The notes beneath the pieces are model-generated. The model worked only from the letters and a program-made list of their open reading frames with translations, made no database searches and was not told the DNA's origin. Below, piece after piece: positions 47,503 to 59,059 of a stretch of 64,000 nucleotides of DNA. This DNA is from Guyanagaster necrorhizus. Lineage: Eukaryota; Basidiomycota; Agaricomycetes; Agaricales; Physalacriaceae. The position numbers and the translations under genes are program-made. Position 1 is the stretch's first letter. Each line of letters opens with the position of its first letter. Where the stretch lies: assembly GCF_019112545.1 (NCBI RefSeq), contig NW_025064908.1:376515-440514 (forward strand), in the 5' to 3' direction.

Positions 47503-49581
47503 TCACAATGCCATACTATACCCGTCCGAGAGCGCTTGTGGTTTCTTATTCATATTCCACAACGTCAGGCGATCATCTGGCTGTACGACATACGCCATAT
47601 CCAGAACGTCCACCACCGTGGACTCATCGGAGACGAAGCACGCTCGCCCAATGCTCTCATCCCACGCCGCCGCCGAGACACCCCTGCGGAAGAGATTAGG
47701 ATACGATTCCTCGTTCACATCTTGGAACGGCCCATAGACGAATTTGGGGACACCCTTCCGGCCTTTCCGAAGGAGCGGCTCGTCGGTCGGGAATGTGGGA
47801 GAAGCGTACGCTACGGGGAGCGCCTCGCGGCTTGTGTATCGCATGAGGGACGTCATTTTGGGCGTTATTGACCGGTCTTCCTGAGGCTGGTGCCATGCGA
47901 GAGAACGGTAGACTCCAGGGATGACCCGTGTGATGTCGGTGTCACTGCGATGGAGGGATTGCTGCGTGCAGGACTCTCCAAGAGTGTACGCCCATACATC
48001 AATCGTCTTCGCCGTTCCGTATATCCTGGACTTGGTCAACGAAGGCCAGAGATGGTAATGCGTCATCGTGTTCGGCGCGGCGGAAGACATAAATATGGAC
48101 ACAGGCGGCGGGGGATCGTTCGAGTTCCAGCGTGTGGGATGGTCGCTCTCGTACGAAGACCGGTAGTGATCAGAAATGTGAAAACTGCGGGTATAGCATT
48201 CTGGAGTCCATACGCGTTCAAACGCGGCGGCGGTAGTAAAAGACTGGCTTCCAGCCTGAGAGTCAGGCATTTGGTAGAGCTCTATGGCGTTCCGGGGAGT
48301 GAAACTGGGGCCATGCATTCTTCGGATGACTAGAACGTGACTTTGTTCTGGTAGGACACGGACGGCCATTATGGTATAACGCTTAGAAAATGTCCGTCAG
48401 TATAAGTATACCAGACAACCACAAAAGAGAGATGCACACGAGCGACTCACGTGGTTTTCGTGGCCCGGGGCCCTTCTGCAGAGAAGGAGGCAGGTGGTGT
48501 GAGTGTGCAGGTTTGCAACCATGATTCTATCGGGCTGCTGGGTAATTACGACGTACGGCACGCCATCACTTTCGAAAAGCGACGGATCATATAATACCCG
48601 CCCAGAGGTGAAGGCCATGACACGATTCGAAGGTCTTTCGATACCGGATTGCCGTCTTTCGTACTCTTCATCTCCCGGTAAAACGTAAGGGTCCGACAAC
48701 GACTCCAGAACGAGCATGGGAGAGAAATAGCAGTTGCACTCGTACTTGATAGGGTGCGCTTCGTCAACGGGTGCGTGGTAGGTCAAGTCATCGAGATCCG
48801 TCCTGCAACGAATCTTAGCATCAGATATACGCGCAAGACAGAGAGACTCACAGGTGGTCCGTTGGTGTCCCGTCATCCATTTTCTTCCATGACCGGCATA
48901 CATACGAAACCATGATGCCCGGCTGCCCATGGTAGGTCATATACTTTGCATCGAGGTGAGAAGCGCGCGCCCGAACCGGGATGTAGAGCACAGGGCGAAC
49001 ACCATCTTCCTCCGGATGCTCCAAATTGACGATGACGATCTGAAATTGCCGGTACACGTGGTTGACGACGGAGGCGACGAGATACTTCCCCCCCAACACC
49101 AACTTCAGTTCGAATATCTGGGAGTACACCGGGACTCGATACCGACTGGCGACACTGGGATGCCGTCGCCTGAAATTATCGTCCACAGAAATAGCGCGTG
49201 TGATCATCTGCTCGATCTCAAAATCGGTATCTCGTAAGGCATACTGGAACGTGGGTCGGAAGGGGGGAACTGGTATATTCATACGTGCCATGAAGCGCTT
49301 CCAGATAACAGGCTCATGAGTCAACAGGAAGAACATCCGGTTTACCTATAAATTTTCATGTCAACGCGGATTTTTTTTTTTTTTTTTTTCTCCCAAGTAA
49401 ACTGGCTACGAACCCTTCGGAGGCGGAGTATTTCTTCAATGCAAAGCAAGGGGAATACATGCTCGACAAATATGTCAAACGGGAGTCGCTGGATATAGCA
49501 GACTTTGGGAAGTTGGGAATTCTTGTTGCGAAGCAAAATGTTAGAGAGGTAAGACGGTATGGCCCAACTGAACAGCAGCAT
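47503..49581 (-). CDS. F-box protein, third type
   Basis: Predicted SCF adaptor, unrelated in sequence to the other F-box genes here. The F-box exon (about 49580-49434) contains LPFDIFVEHVFPLLCIEEIL and RLRRV. After an intron with a 19-nt T run, the frame continues NRMFFLLTHEPVIWKRFMAR and includes FELKLVLGGKYLVASVVNHV. Two more introns (near 48850-48804 and 48447-48382) lead to the last long exon with TIMAVRVLPEQSHVLVIRRM and FTPRNAIELYQMPDSQ. The end reads KKPQALSDGYSMAL. The C-terminal region looks like a divergent beta-propeller with repeated VLxLExL-type strands. The true start may lie a little further upstream, because the ATG at 49581 has no strong context. Confidence 0.7.
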
Positions 49582-49933
49582 CAAGTTCAAGCGCGTATTA
49601 GCAACAGCAACAAGTTACAACATTGTCCGACCTTTAAGAACGGTCCAAGCACCCATCGCAACAAGCCAACAATCGCTATTGTGCAGAGGCATTATTGTTG
49701 TAGACGACGACGCTGTCATCAACGTCGTCGCTTCGTGGTTGTCGTCGTATACGTGCAAAGCGACGCGGAGTTAAGCGGACCTTCGACACAACAATTAGAT
49801 AAAATTAAAGAAGTCCCCATAAGATTATCACAAAGCATATACACGTAAGCAGATAATAGACCGTTTAGTATTCTACCTGTACTAGTACATACAATCCGAA
49901 TAAATTACTCTCCTGCAGTTACCACCAACCAGC
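49582..49933. other. Gap between the F-box gene and a small gene
   Basis: A shared upstream region of divergent genes; no coding signal recognised. Short inverted words around gtcgtcg/cgacgac lie near 49698-49750. Confidence 0.35.
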
Positions 49934-50230
49934 ATGTCCGTTCCAGGAATTTCCCCTTCTATCCAACCCGAACAGCGGGAGGCGAGTGAACCTATAAGTT
50001 CGACCTTCGGGAAGATGGAACTTCATGTTTCTGTCGAACTTCCTGGTGCGCCTGGAGAACCTCCAGCCAAGTGTAGGTTCACCATCACCGGAAATGGCGC
50101 GATAGAGCCTTCCCGAAATGATTCATCGGTGGGAGCCGAGACGGTTTCCGATAGCCTAGAAAGTGGGCCTTCAAACAGCGTGTACTTGCCAACATGGGTT
50201 ACTTCAACATGTCTGTCAGAGGACCAGTAG
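49934..50230 (+). CDS. Hypothetical small protein, 98 residues
   Basis: Single exon with a good start context (accagcATGTCC). It begins MSVPGISPSIQPEQREASEP and contains KMELHVSVELPGAPGEPPAK and CRFTITGNGAI. There is no signal peptide or membrane segment. The protein is acidic and rich in Ser and Pro. It lies about 100 nt from the end of the coiled-coil gene on the other strand. No family is recognised; the call rests on composition and the start context. Confidence 0.4.
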   Translation: MSVPGISPSIQPEQREASEPISSTFGKMELHVSVELPGAPGEPPAKCRFTITGNGAIEPSRNDSSVGAETVSDSLESGPSNSVYLPTWVTSTCLSEDQ

Positions 50231-50326
50231 CTTGAGTGTGCAGAGGAGTGAATGGAGTGTTGAATAACCTCTTGCTCCCGCCTTTGCACGCCCACCAATC
50301 GTTGGTAGTACCGGTACTAGGTCACG

Positions 50327-51175
50327 TCAAATAGGCGGATTCTCCTGCCCATGAAGGTCCGACCACAGTCCTTCAATCAGTCGCTCGTACTCAGCAATCT
50401 GGCCTCTCAGCCTTTCCACCTCCTTCCTACAGTTGCTAAGCTCGTCTCGTAACTCCTGCTCGACGTCATTAGAAATCTCCTGCTGGATCACCCTCGCGCT
50501 CTCAGCGAGCCGAGATTTTTCCACCTCATCCACAATCCCTCTATAATCCTTCACCCACAGCTCGTTGATCTTCCGCACCTCTCTGTCGTGTTCCTCCCGT
50601 AATATCATCGTTTCCCGCTTGCTCGCTCTGACTTCGTCAATAAGGTCGACCACCAGTCGCTTGGTGAGCAACTCTTTGCGCTGGTGGGACGCAAGCGATT
50701 TGGACAGAGAAACAACAGATCTGACTCGCAAACCCTTGATCTTGTCGCGCTCGTCCTTCAAGCAGGTGATCTGCTCCCGCTGTCGCCAGATGGTGTTGGA
50801 AAGCACAAGGCGGTCGAGGAAAGCATTGAAGGCATTGGCCCGGCTGACACCCTCAGTGCAAAGTAGATCACGACGGAGCTGGAGGATGGTTGTGTTCTGC
50901 GCCCATAGTTTGTTCGTAAAAACGAGCCGCTCGGAGAAGTGAGAAAATGTGCTTTGAGACAGTTTCTTTCGCAGGTCTAGACGCGAAAGGTTGTCTTGGT
51001 CAACGGGTAGGGGACCCCGATAAGTTCGGACGACGGTAGCATCGTCGTGCTTCGAATCCGATATCGGGTCTTCGGATTGTCGCTGCTGTGATACGCGTGC
51101 GTCGGGAGCCGCTTTTGGCAGGTTGGCTACATTCTTTGATTCCCCTTGGGTTGCTACACGCAGATTATACAGGTC
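50327..51175 (-). CDS. Coiled-coil protein, N-terminus unresolved
   Basis: The open frame on the minus strand reads LPKAAPDARVSQQRQSEDPI, DATVVRTYRGPLPVDQDNLS, LRKKLSQSTFSHFSERLVFT and NKLWAQNTTILQLRRDLLCT, followed by long heptad helices. These include RQREQITCLKDERDKIKGLR and SNCRKEVERLRGQIAEYERL. The end is GLWSDLHGQENPPI. No ATG occurs in this frame before the stop at about 51188, so a short upstream exon is likely joined at the acceptor (cttgtag|TGACC or gtgtag|CAACC). The function is unknown. The coding part seen is about 280 residues. Confidence 0.55.
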   Translation of the reverse strand, partial: DLYNLRVATQGESKNVANLPKAAPDARVSQQRQSEDPISDSKHDDATVVRTYRGPLPVDQDNLSRLDLRKKLSQSTFSHFSERLVFTNKLWAQNTTILQLRRDLLCTEGVSRANAFNAFLDRLVLSNTIWRQREQITCLKDERDKIKGLRVRSVVSLSKSLASHQRKELLTKRLVVDLIDEVRASKRETMILREEHDREVRKINELWVKDYRGIVDEVEKSRLAESARVIQQEISNDVEQELRDELSNCRKEVERLRGQIAEYERLIEGLWSDLHGQENPPI

Positions 51176-51189
51176 ACTACAAGATTTTC

Positions 51190-52735
51190 AATTACGATAT
51201 GGAGCAAATGTCGCACCAGAAAGACTATTCGAACGCCACCTCGTTGTAACGTGTACGGCGATATCGATGATAAGGAGGACGAAAAGACAGAAAAGAAGGA
51301 AAAGCTGTAAGAATTGGAAAGCGTTGAGCTGGTAAAAAGAATGACAAGACATGATAAGGATGAAGCTGGAGGACGAGGTAGGGTATCACCACATACATCG
51401 AAACGTCTTGGCAGTAATATGTATGAACTGGGCCGCAAGGAAGCCTCGCTAATTCCATTCTGCGGAGGCTATCATGATCATGCCCCATCAGTATTGAGTT
51501 GCGGCAGAACCGAAATCCAATCCACACCTCCTCCGCGTGCTGGACACACTTTCGAAGCAGCAAAACATAATAATCAGTGACGAGGCTGGGCGTTTGAGAC
51601 GACGGCAAGCCCCTCAGCAGCAAGGAATCCTTAAGCAAACCTCGTAAGATAACGAGAATTTAGCGTGTCCAGACCACGGCCGGATCCGAAGATCCGGAGT
51701 AAGTCATGAAGGTCGCCTAACTGGCAAATCTCGGCGCTTGAGCAGGTACGCCCACTCAAGGACATGTGGTCATCGGTCCGTATGGTAACAGCATTCGTAG
51801 CGAGTCTATTTTCGCACAGAAGATAATCCGCATTCCATCTGTTCAGACTAATGAGCATCATGTCAAAATCACAAATGGTATCGAAGGCACGAAGACCAAC
51901 GCGAGAAAGGGCGTCGAATGTAAACTTCTAGTAGGCTTGTGTCGCGCTGAGAAATGATTCATGCTCGCCCGACGGATTCAGCTATGACTCTGAGAATCTA
52001 GTCACCAGACTGTTTGTCTGACGTCAGGAAATTGACAATGACAAGAATCAGCTCGAGAATATGTTCAGGTGCTGGAGCAGATGCTGATGATAAATCTGCA
52101 ATTCGACAACGTGTTCTCAGCTGACCATTATTGGGGGCATGGTGACAAGTGAATCCTTGGGCTGGCCGGAGAACTTGAGCTTGAACACAACGATGCCAAC
52201 AAAGTAGTATTACTTACATAGCTGCAAAAGAAATTGTAACGGTCAACCATGAAATACAAGTTTACTGACCCCTCTGTAGTCGAATCCAGCTGCTCCTTTC
52301 TAGGACCTCGCCCTTTGCTCTAGCTTTGTACCAAAGAACCATTTTTGGCAAAGCGGGGGTATTTCTTTGAGTAACAATCCTTTGTTGAGAAATGTGGGCC
52401 AAGTTTAAGATGCCGGACCCGGTTACTCACAGTGGCCGCCGGCTGGGTATGTAAGCCGAAGGCCAATTAAAGAACTTAAACAACGCGTCGCGCAACGGCT
52501 GCCACTCACAAAACAATCGGCAGAAGACTCTCCAGAAATGTTCTTTTACCATTACTCAGAGCCATAAACAAGGAGTCAATTTGAAGTTCGGACCTTACAT
52601 GTTAACATGAACTATTCAAACAGGATTTACTACAGAATTTGTTCTATTCTTACCCATTCATACTCTCGTACCTGGCCCTCTGAACAAAGCATTCACAAGT
52701 TTCTCCTTTGGCCAGTCAAATATCTTGAAGAAAGC
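51190..52735. other. Gene-poor stretch left of the S28 relic
   Basis: May contain the missing first exon of the coiled-coil gene at its left end. Otherwise no supported gene; reading frames are short and unconnected. Confidence 0.4.
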
Positions 52736-53705
52736 TTCGAGGAGCTACCAGAGCCTCTGCCTCTGCGGCGGTGGTGCTGGTCTGGCGTCCATTCTTGCAA
52801 CCAAGCACTCCAGATCCTGTTTCTGGACAGCAGAAACAGTAGGGTCAACCGCACCATTTGCGGTCCAAATATCAGGACAATGAAATCCGTCTTCCAGCCC
52901 AATGGGCTGCGAGGCAGTGCTGGGGATATTGACCATCTGAGCACATACTGTCGCGTCTCTCCAAGGATCTCCTGATCAACTTCTGTGAGTAATGGCATTT
53001 GGCATAAGAATAAACCACACACATATACCGTTAGCAAAAAAGAATCTATTGGTCCTCCCGTTCCAGCCTTCATATGCCTCATTGGTCTTTGCTACGGAGG
53101 TGTGGGAAAAGTTTCGAGGAACATGTACGAGCACTGTTGCTATTTTTGGAATGTTTAGACAGTTCGACAATTTGCAGTGAAGGAACATACTAAATAATAA
53201 GGAGACTTCAGTGGACGTGTAAACGATGGCTGGAAGTCCTTGTGGAGGTCCGTCCTATAGAAAAATAAGATTGTACTGCAAGGAAGCCAATTTCATTGCA
53301 TCTGTGCAGAATATGAGATTGGGGGCCCATTGCAAGACCAATAAACATACTCTATCCAAAACCATGATCGACCTGCACTGGCGATGTTGGTGTTCGTGTA
53401 GGAGTCAGAAGTTGCATTGTAGATGCCAAGACAAGTTCTAAAAGTACAGTCAATGATCGATAAACTGAGTATCAAGCATATAGCCTACTCTGCATCCACA
53501 GCCCCATCCCCGCAAACTGGACTACAAATGAAGGCCAACGTAGCGGTAAGTCATCATGGTTCACTTACATTCAAATATGTACGTGTTTCTGAAGTACGAA
53601 CTCCAAGCTGTTAGAGCATGGTCCAAACCCGAACCCTCGGCGGACGCGGAAACTCCATTTTCGACTTCCAGGGCATCACAAAACTCGAAGGATTGCTGAT
53701 CCGAA
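52736..53705 (-). pseudogene. Serine carboxypeptidase S28 (PRCP-like) pseudogene, C-terminal half
   Basis: S28 peptidases are secreted serine proteases that cleave at proline. Recognisable order on the minus strand: FEFCDALEVENGVSASAEGS with GLDHALTAWSSYFRNTY (about 53690-53590); CLGIYNATSDSYTNTNIASA with GRSWFWI (about 53440-53360), where the next motif is scrambled; AYEGWNGRTNRFFFANG (about 53100-53050); then GDPWRDATVCAQMVNIPSTA, followed by GFHCPDIW and DPTVSAVQKQDLECLVARM. The catalytic Asp (DPW) and His (GFHC) positions are retained. Frames shift several times. Between GAAGTTGAT and CCTTGG an extra 8 nt (caggagat) breaks the conserved GE-x-DPW motif. The N-terminal half with the catalytic serine was not found. 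Confidence 0.65.
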
Positions 53706-54660
53706 CGAACTTCATGGACGCATTATTTATAATTGCAATGCACCTTCTATCACGCATTGACCAATTGATGTAGATGCTGGGATGGAGATCTATATTTCTA
53801 TTAACCAATTGTCACCGCGCACCGCCCGATACAGATGGCAGTGATGCGCGCCCCATGTCATTAAGAGACTCGCACAGGGAGCAGGTCATCGGTTTCCAGC
53901 TATACTCGAGGTTTAACTTAAACATTCTCATAAGATATAACGGGACCATGAACTTGCGAATAATGCATACATGGTGCCTATTCACCGGCTAAAATGCACT
54001 GCTGTGTGTCGTGTACGTACCATACCACATGAAATGGACATAATCCCTTGAAGTAAGAAAGGATATATATAATCCGCTCGACTCTCCGTGTATTTCCCTG
54101 TGATCCAGTGATGGGTCATGTGGAAGAACTTGGCGCATTTTGCTGGTGCAAAATTGATAAAGGACACATAATCAGTGCCGAGAGAAGCGTGAAGCCAAAA
54201 TTACTAGCACAGGACCTCACTGTAAGACCTGTGATTCCAATACTGGGACTTTGGTCTGCGCACTATATGCGTAAGGACGCACCGGTCCGCGGTCCAAGGG
54301 CTCCCAAAATTCGCGCACTCAGTGAGGGAGAAAGGACTTCTGTTGGAGCGATTTGGTTGCCAACATCCTCGATAGAGATATGCAACTTGAGATGTATTCC
54401 TGGGTATTGATTCGATACGAAGTAGCCAGAGTCGACGCACCTTCATAACTGTTTCTTTGTTGTAGCTTTACCTGAATCTACCATCATACGAGAGCTTTGA
54501 TGAGTGAAATAGAGTGAAACGCGAGAAGAAAGACTGAGTATTTGATGGCGTAGAAAAATGTTACCCTGTATGTCTTCCCGTTACTTTCTCTTCGACCATC
54601 CATGGAATTTTCGTACTCACTGCTCAGCGCTCGGCATTCAGTACTCAGTGGTCATGTAAC
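53706..54660. other. Stretch between two gene relics
   Basis: No supported gene. It may contain unreadable remains of the S28 gene's N-terminal half. Confidence 0.35.
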
Positions 54661-54664
54661 AGTA

Positions 54665-55018
54665 TACATGCTCCGACACCGCGCAAGGAGGAACAAAAGG
54701 AGCTCGCAGGACCATGGAGAAAACAAATCGCGGAATGCAGATACGAGTAAGGACACTGGACCTGGACCTACAGAGTGAAACATACGGACGAAGAAACAGT
54801 GCTCGAGCACGGAAAGGTTTCCTCCCAAGAAGAGACTGGGGACGGCGCCTCATGCTGGATTCGCGCAGAACACATCAGGTATTTGCAACTATCGCACCTG
54901 TCATGTCTGCGCCTTGCGCCTTAGGGCGCTGTAGAAGAACGACTGTCTTTTGCAAGGCACGCTTTATTCTGTGTATCCAAACTGTCCACAAATCTTACAC
55001 TGATTCTCGGAACCTCAT
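54665..55018 (+). pseudogene. Decayed partial copy of the HEL2 gene (5' part with intron 1)
   Basis: This segment aligns along its length with 37005-37400 of the HEL2 gene in this window, at the DNA level. Shared blocks are aggagcaaaa/aggaacaaaagg, aatgcagatacgaa/aatgcagatacgag, gaacctggacctgcg/ggacctggacctacag, cgaagaaacagc/cgaagaaacagt, gagcacggaaag, agaagagattgg/agaagagactgg, and the RING-coding block atcgcacctgccatgtctgcgccttgcgcctt with one change (t for c). The similarity continues through the intron (tttctacacgtttcctggctgtctaca versus ttctgtgtatccaaactgtccaca). This is therefore a genomic duplicate, not a processed copy. Insertions and deletions destroy the reading frame and several RING cysteines are changed. 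Similarity stops just after the copied intron. Confidence 0.85.
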
Positions 55019-55915
55019 ATGAATGGTACTGGTATGGCGCACTTCAGATACTACCGTTAAACCTCGTACTACAGGCTACATGATAACATCAAAAACAGCT
55101 TTGGTAGTAGCAGGCAATGTACATGTACTTTGGAACTGTGGCAACCAGTCCGTAGTTCATGTTCTTTGAAAGGTTACGATTTCAAAGGAGAGGCCGAACA
55201 GAGGGACATGGAATATTAGAACTATGTAAGGCTGCAGATGCATTATAACACTTGGTAGGAAAATAAAAATAAAATCCTACAGGAATACAGAGGGTGCTGT
55301 GAAACCGTATCCTTGGGAGACTGGGCACGCTCAACTGAATGAGCCGCCTCTGTTGCCGTAGGTCCTCACGACGGGCAAATGACCGCTGCTCACGCTGCGT
55401 CTTTCCTAGCATAATTTCTGGCTTATGACGTAGGGGATGACAAGCACGACTATAAGAAAAATAAGCAAGCTATTGTGTCCTGAGGTCCGGGAAGCTGTTT
55501 CCCTAGATGACCGTGAAACCGTCGGACCGCGGCGCGAGTAGATGCGAGTACATTCAAAGTTTCCAGAGATTCGTATCTTAGACTTGGCGCCTACATCACA
55601 ATAAGCCTGCCTATACACTGACAGCAATTGATACATGTCACGGCATGCAGCCGCAGGTGATCCGCCACCTCGACCCGCCGCGGCGAACTCAACCTCACGT
55701 GATGGCCTAATAGGCTGAACGCGTACAATGCCATTGCCAGCGGAAACAGATTCATATGAAGACGAATGAGTTCAGCTGGTGCCATATCCCCGCAGCTTCT
55801 CACGACCAGACTATTTTTACCTACTGGATATATACTGTAGCTCATAACTATCCTTCTGTTTTACGGTTCCACCTGTTGAAAGGGAATTAGTTGAAAAGCC
55901 CGACCACATAGCCTC
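55019..55915. other. Intergenic stretch, nothing recognised
   Basis: No conserved reading frame. It is the 3' flank of the mitochondrial carrier gene. Confidence 0.4.
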
Positions 55916-57178
55916 TCATACGCACAAGTCTAAAAACAACTTCCATAGAATGGAGAACATGATGCTCTGCAGGCCATTCGCGATGATTCTTGTCTTGAGT
56001 CCTCGGCCGAACAAACCTTGAAACCCGTCCACAGCAATGACGGCACGAGCAGCGTCTATATACCCGATACGCGTCTCGTTGACTTGGCGGTAGGTCTTCA
56101 AAACCCGCAGGGAGTTCGAGACAGTGTCAGAGACGACAGCGGCACAGAAACCAATAAAGGCCTGCCGAAAAAGCTTCTCCACAAAAGTGGTAGGCGGAGG
56201 CAGTGTTTGGTCAAGGAAGTTGTAAGTAGAGAACCAAGGATAGTTCCCCACGAACGTGGCTGCTGCGGTGGCGAGTGCACCATACCACAATGAGCCGATT
56301 CCGTATTGCTTGACCTATATATATAATAAATAGGTGCCATTATGAGATAAGATGACGCGAGAGTTCTGGGGGCTTACGCGAGTTCTCAGAATGCGGATTC
56401 CTGGTTTGCCTTGGGTTTGCATAGTTGTTTTGACGGTATCGATGGGGGTGAGGATGATCCTGAATGAAGCGGCTGCAAGGGAGACGAATATAGTTTGGAT
56501 GTGCGGCGGAAGATCCTTCATGTACGTATTCGAGCTGAGGAGGGCGAGAATCCCGGTGTTGGCTGCAGTATCGCCAAAGCGAGATACGGGGCCTTGTATA
56601 AGAGCTGCGGCGAGCCCTTGGTAGTAGCGTGTCCACCCGCCGTCGTTGTATAAGGTGACGATGGCTTCGCTCGTCGTAGACCCGTATCGGTATTGGTAGT
56701 TCATAACGGTGCGAATAGGCTGCCGAAATGCTTGTCAGCTTCGGCCACTGACACTTCCGTATATCTTACCATTAAAGTCAGCACCTGCAGAACCATAGCT
56801 GCATAACAGATTAGAAGAAAAGCTACAAGATGTTGTACAACGGAGGTCGTACCAGCAGCACCGCTCAATCCCCCACCTATCGCAGCCTTCAGTGCCTTCT
56901 TGAAATCAAACTAGTTCATTGTAAGAAACGTGGAGCTGTTAAAAGGTAAATGCACATACCGTTACATCGTCAGCATCGATAAAGCCTTTGATGAAGATGG
57001 CCAAGACGCCAACACCCAGCAGCGTGGTTAACACATAAAATAATATGTGCTTCCAACTACGCTCTTGTTTGACAATACCATTGCTAGGCTCTGCTGCATC
57101 GTATGTTAGCTGAGGAGCATCCAAGAGAGGCTGAGCCTCTGGGTCTGTCTGTGGGGACTTGGCGATAACGTCGCTCAT
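55916..57178 (-). CDS. Mitochondrial-carrier-family protein
   Basis: A membrane carrier of the SLC25 fold; the substrate is unknown. Exons 57178-56960, 56910-56853, 56798-56770, 56719-56378 and 56314-55916 give 348 residues. The N-terminus (MSDVIAKSPQTDPEAQPLLD) is followed by an extra membrane segment (ILFYVLTTLLGVGVLAIFI) that ordinary carriers lack. The carrier repeats are divergent. Repeat 1 reads LTLMPIRTVMNYQYRYG (degenerate PxDxxK). Repeat 2 is well kept as ILTPIDTVKTTMQTQGKPG. Repeat 3 reads VSDTVSNSLRVLKTYRQ. GWTRYYQGLAAALIQGP and GFQGLFGRGLKTR are typical matrix-helix segments. The extra helix and degenerate first motif point to a non-classical carrier subgroup, perhaps not restricted to mitochondria. 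Confidence 0.8.
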
Positions 57179-58550
57179 GGTGAGAGCTGAATAAGACACG
57201 CAACGGTAGCTACGGCCCGGATAAACGCGATCTTCGATCAAAATACTTATTTATTTAATTATTTGCAAAGAAACCCAATATTATTTTGCCGAGGACCCTC
57301 GAGCCCATAGATGTTGATAAAGAGCTGTTGGTCTTCAGCAAATGCAAGGTATCGAATGCCTGCTGTTTTAATCACATCTCAAACCCAATCTTAGTGCTGC
57401 AAAGCTATATTTTTCTCCAGGTTCAAGTTTGAATTGGTTATGGGCACGATAAGGAACGGAAATTTTGTTCTTCTCTCTCCCTTTCTAGCCAATTTGTAGC
57501 GATAAGGTGCATATATGACAATGAGCAAGCCTGCCCAAAGCCTGCCTTGTTTTAGTGAACTGATAAGCATCATCGGAAACATCCGCGGAAGAGCCAAACC
57601 CGGCCCTTGGTCCGTGCGCGAGCGCTCTGTATAAAAGTCCAGCGCAAACATCGAAACACCTCATACTTACCTTGATGGCACAAGCCCCTTCAGGTACCCG
57701 GGTTTGTGGGCCGTGGAGATCCTTCATAGCACGGCGACCCTGTCCCCAGAGGGTGTCTACGGCTTGTATAGGCTCAGGCTTATGCACCGTCTAAATATTT
57801 TCCTGTCCCACTTTGGCCACTCTGGCTGGGTGGGCCTCCTTTTTCTTTGCTGTGAACGAGCGAAGACTTCCATTTGGCGGTCTTTGAGTTGCAGCAAACT
57901 ATTGGGAGTGGCTAGTTTTCTGTCTATCTGTCTGTGTTCCTACTTTCAAAATGTGTACATTTGACTTTTTGGGTGTATAGTTTTTTGGGCCTTTATAAAT
58001 GGTATCAGCTCCGCATACGCTAGCCCATTCATTCTTATTCTTTAGTTGCCTCTTCCTAAACTCAGTCCTTTCTTCTTTCATGCCAGTGTGGATAAGTATT
58101 GATCTTGTACATAACACTCAACAGCAGCACCTGGGAAATGGACTTGTAGAATGAGGTAGTTTGGAGTCATTTGTCAAGCAAGTGGAGTGCAGTTTGTCCA
58201 CCCAGACAATTGGTCCGGGCAAGCGAGAATGAAACGGAAACACCATACGCACTTTACAGCAGGAATCAGGATTAAGCTCCCAGAGCCTTCTTGAGGTCAT
58301 GGATACGGTTCAAGATGCAAAGGCACAGCGATGCAACAGCGCACAGTAGTACTAGTAGATAAATAACTGGTCAACGCCAGGCACAGAATACGCCACAGAC
58401 TACAATCCTTCATCTCGCTGTGATATCCTCAGAGGCAAACAAAGACCGTCTCATGGATTTGAAGGAAATGCAGAGACAAATGAATACATAAGATCCTCAG
58501 TTACAACTGTACTACTGAACGTAACGCCAAGCGCAATGCTCGCGGCCTCA
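57179..58550. other. Intergenic stretch without supported gene
   Basis: Upstream region of the carrier gene on the left and 3' flank of the secreted-protein gene on the right. AT-rich run at 57240-57290; no conserved frame. Confidence 0.45.
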
Positions 58551-58935
58551 TCATATGTCTGGGACCTCATCATCATCTATCTCCTGACATTCTTTATTCT
58601 TGGAATTTGTTGAAGAGCCTTGACTAGCGTTTGTCTGCCCGCCTGAACCTGACCCCCCAGTACCAGCGTTCCCGCCTCCATCTTTTGTAGAGCCGGAGTT
58701 AGCGTTCGATTGTTTGCCTCGAGGGATGAGTCCTTCGAGTTGGTGGCGTGATGTCAACCGACTGGACGGCGCGGATGAATGGGATTCTGCTACTTCCGTG
58801 GCTTCATCCAATGGTCTTGTACACAAAATGAAAACATGATTCCCTTCTTGAAAGAAGGAACACTAACCGACATTCACCCAGCAAGAAATAGAGGGTGCAG
58901 ATGATGAAGAACGAGCTAGCAGAAGAAAGGCGCAT
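58551..58935 (-). CDS. Small secreted protein
   Basis: Two exons, 58935-58868 and 58815-58551, give about 110 residues. A signal peptide is evident (MRLSSASSFFIICTLYFLL, then GEC). The mature part carries HQLEGLIPRGKQ, then a Gly/Ser/Asn-rich low-complexity stretch (DGGGNAGTGGSGSGGQTNAS) and an acidic C-terminus (ECQEIDDDEVPDI). There are two cysteines, so at most one disulfide. Such proteins are common in fungal secretomes; I cannot assign a role. A TATA box stands about 110 nt upstream. The intron placement follows TCG|gttagt and caag|ACC. Confidence 0.6.
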
Positions 58936-59041
58936 GGTGGATGGCAGCAGTTGTGGTAGATTAAGCACCGGGCTTATGAAGGTTATGTAGTAGTGTGTGT
59001 AGAGAACCAGCTCTGGGGGTGAGGTGGTCGTATCGGACAAG

Positions 59042-59049
59042 TTTATATA
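59042..59049 (-). promoter_or_regulatory. TATA box of the small secreted protein gene
   Basis: On the minus strand the sequence reads TATATAAA, 107 nt before the ATG at 58935. Confidence 0.5.
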
Positions 59050-59059
59050 GGGAAGCGAA

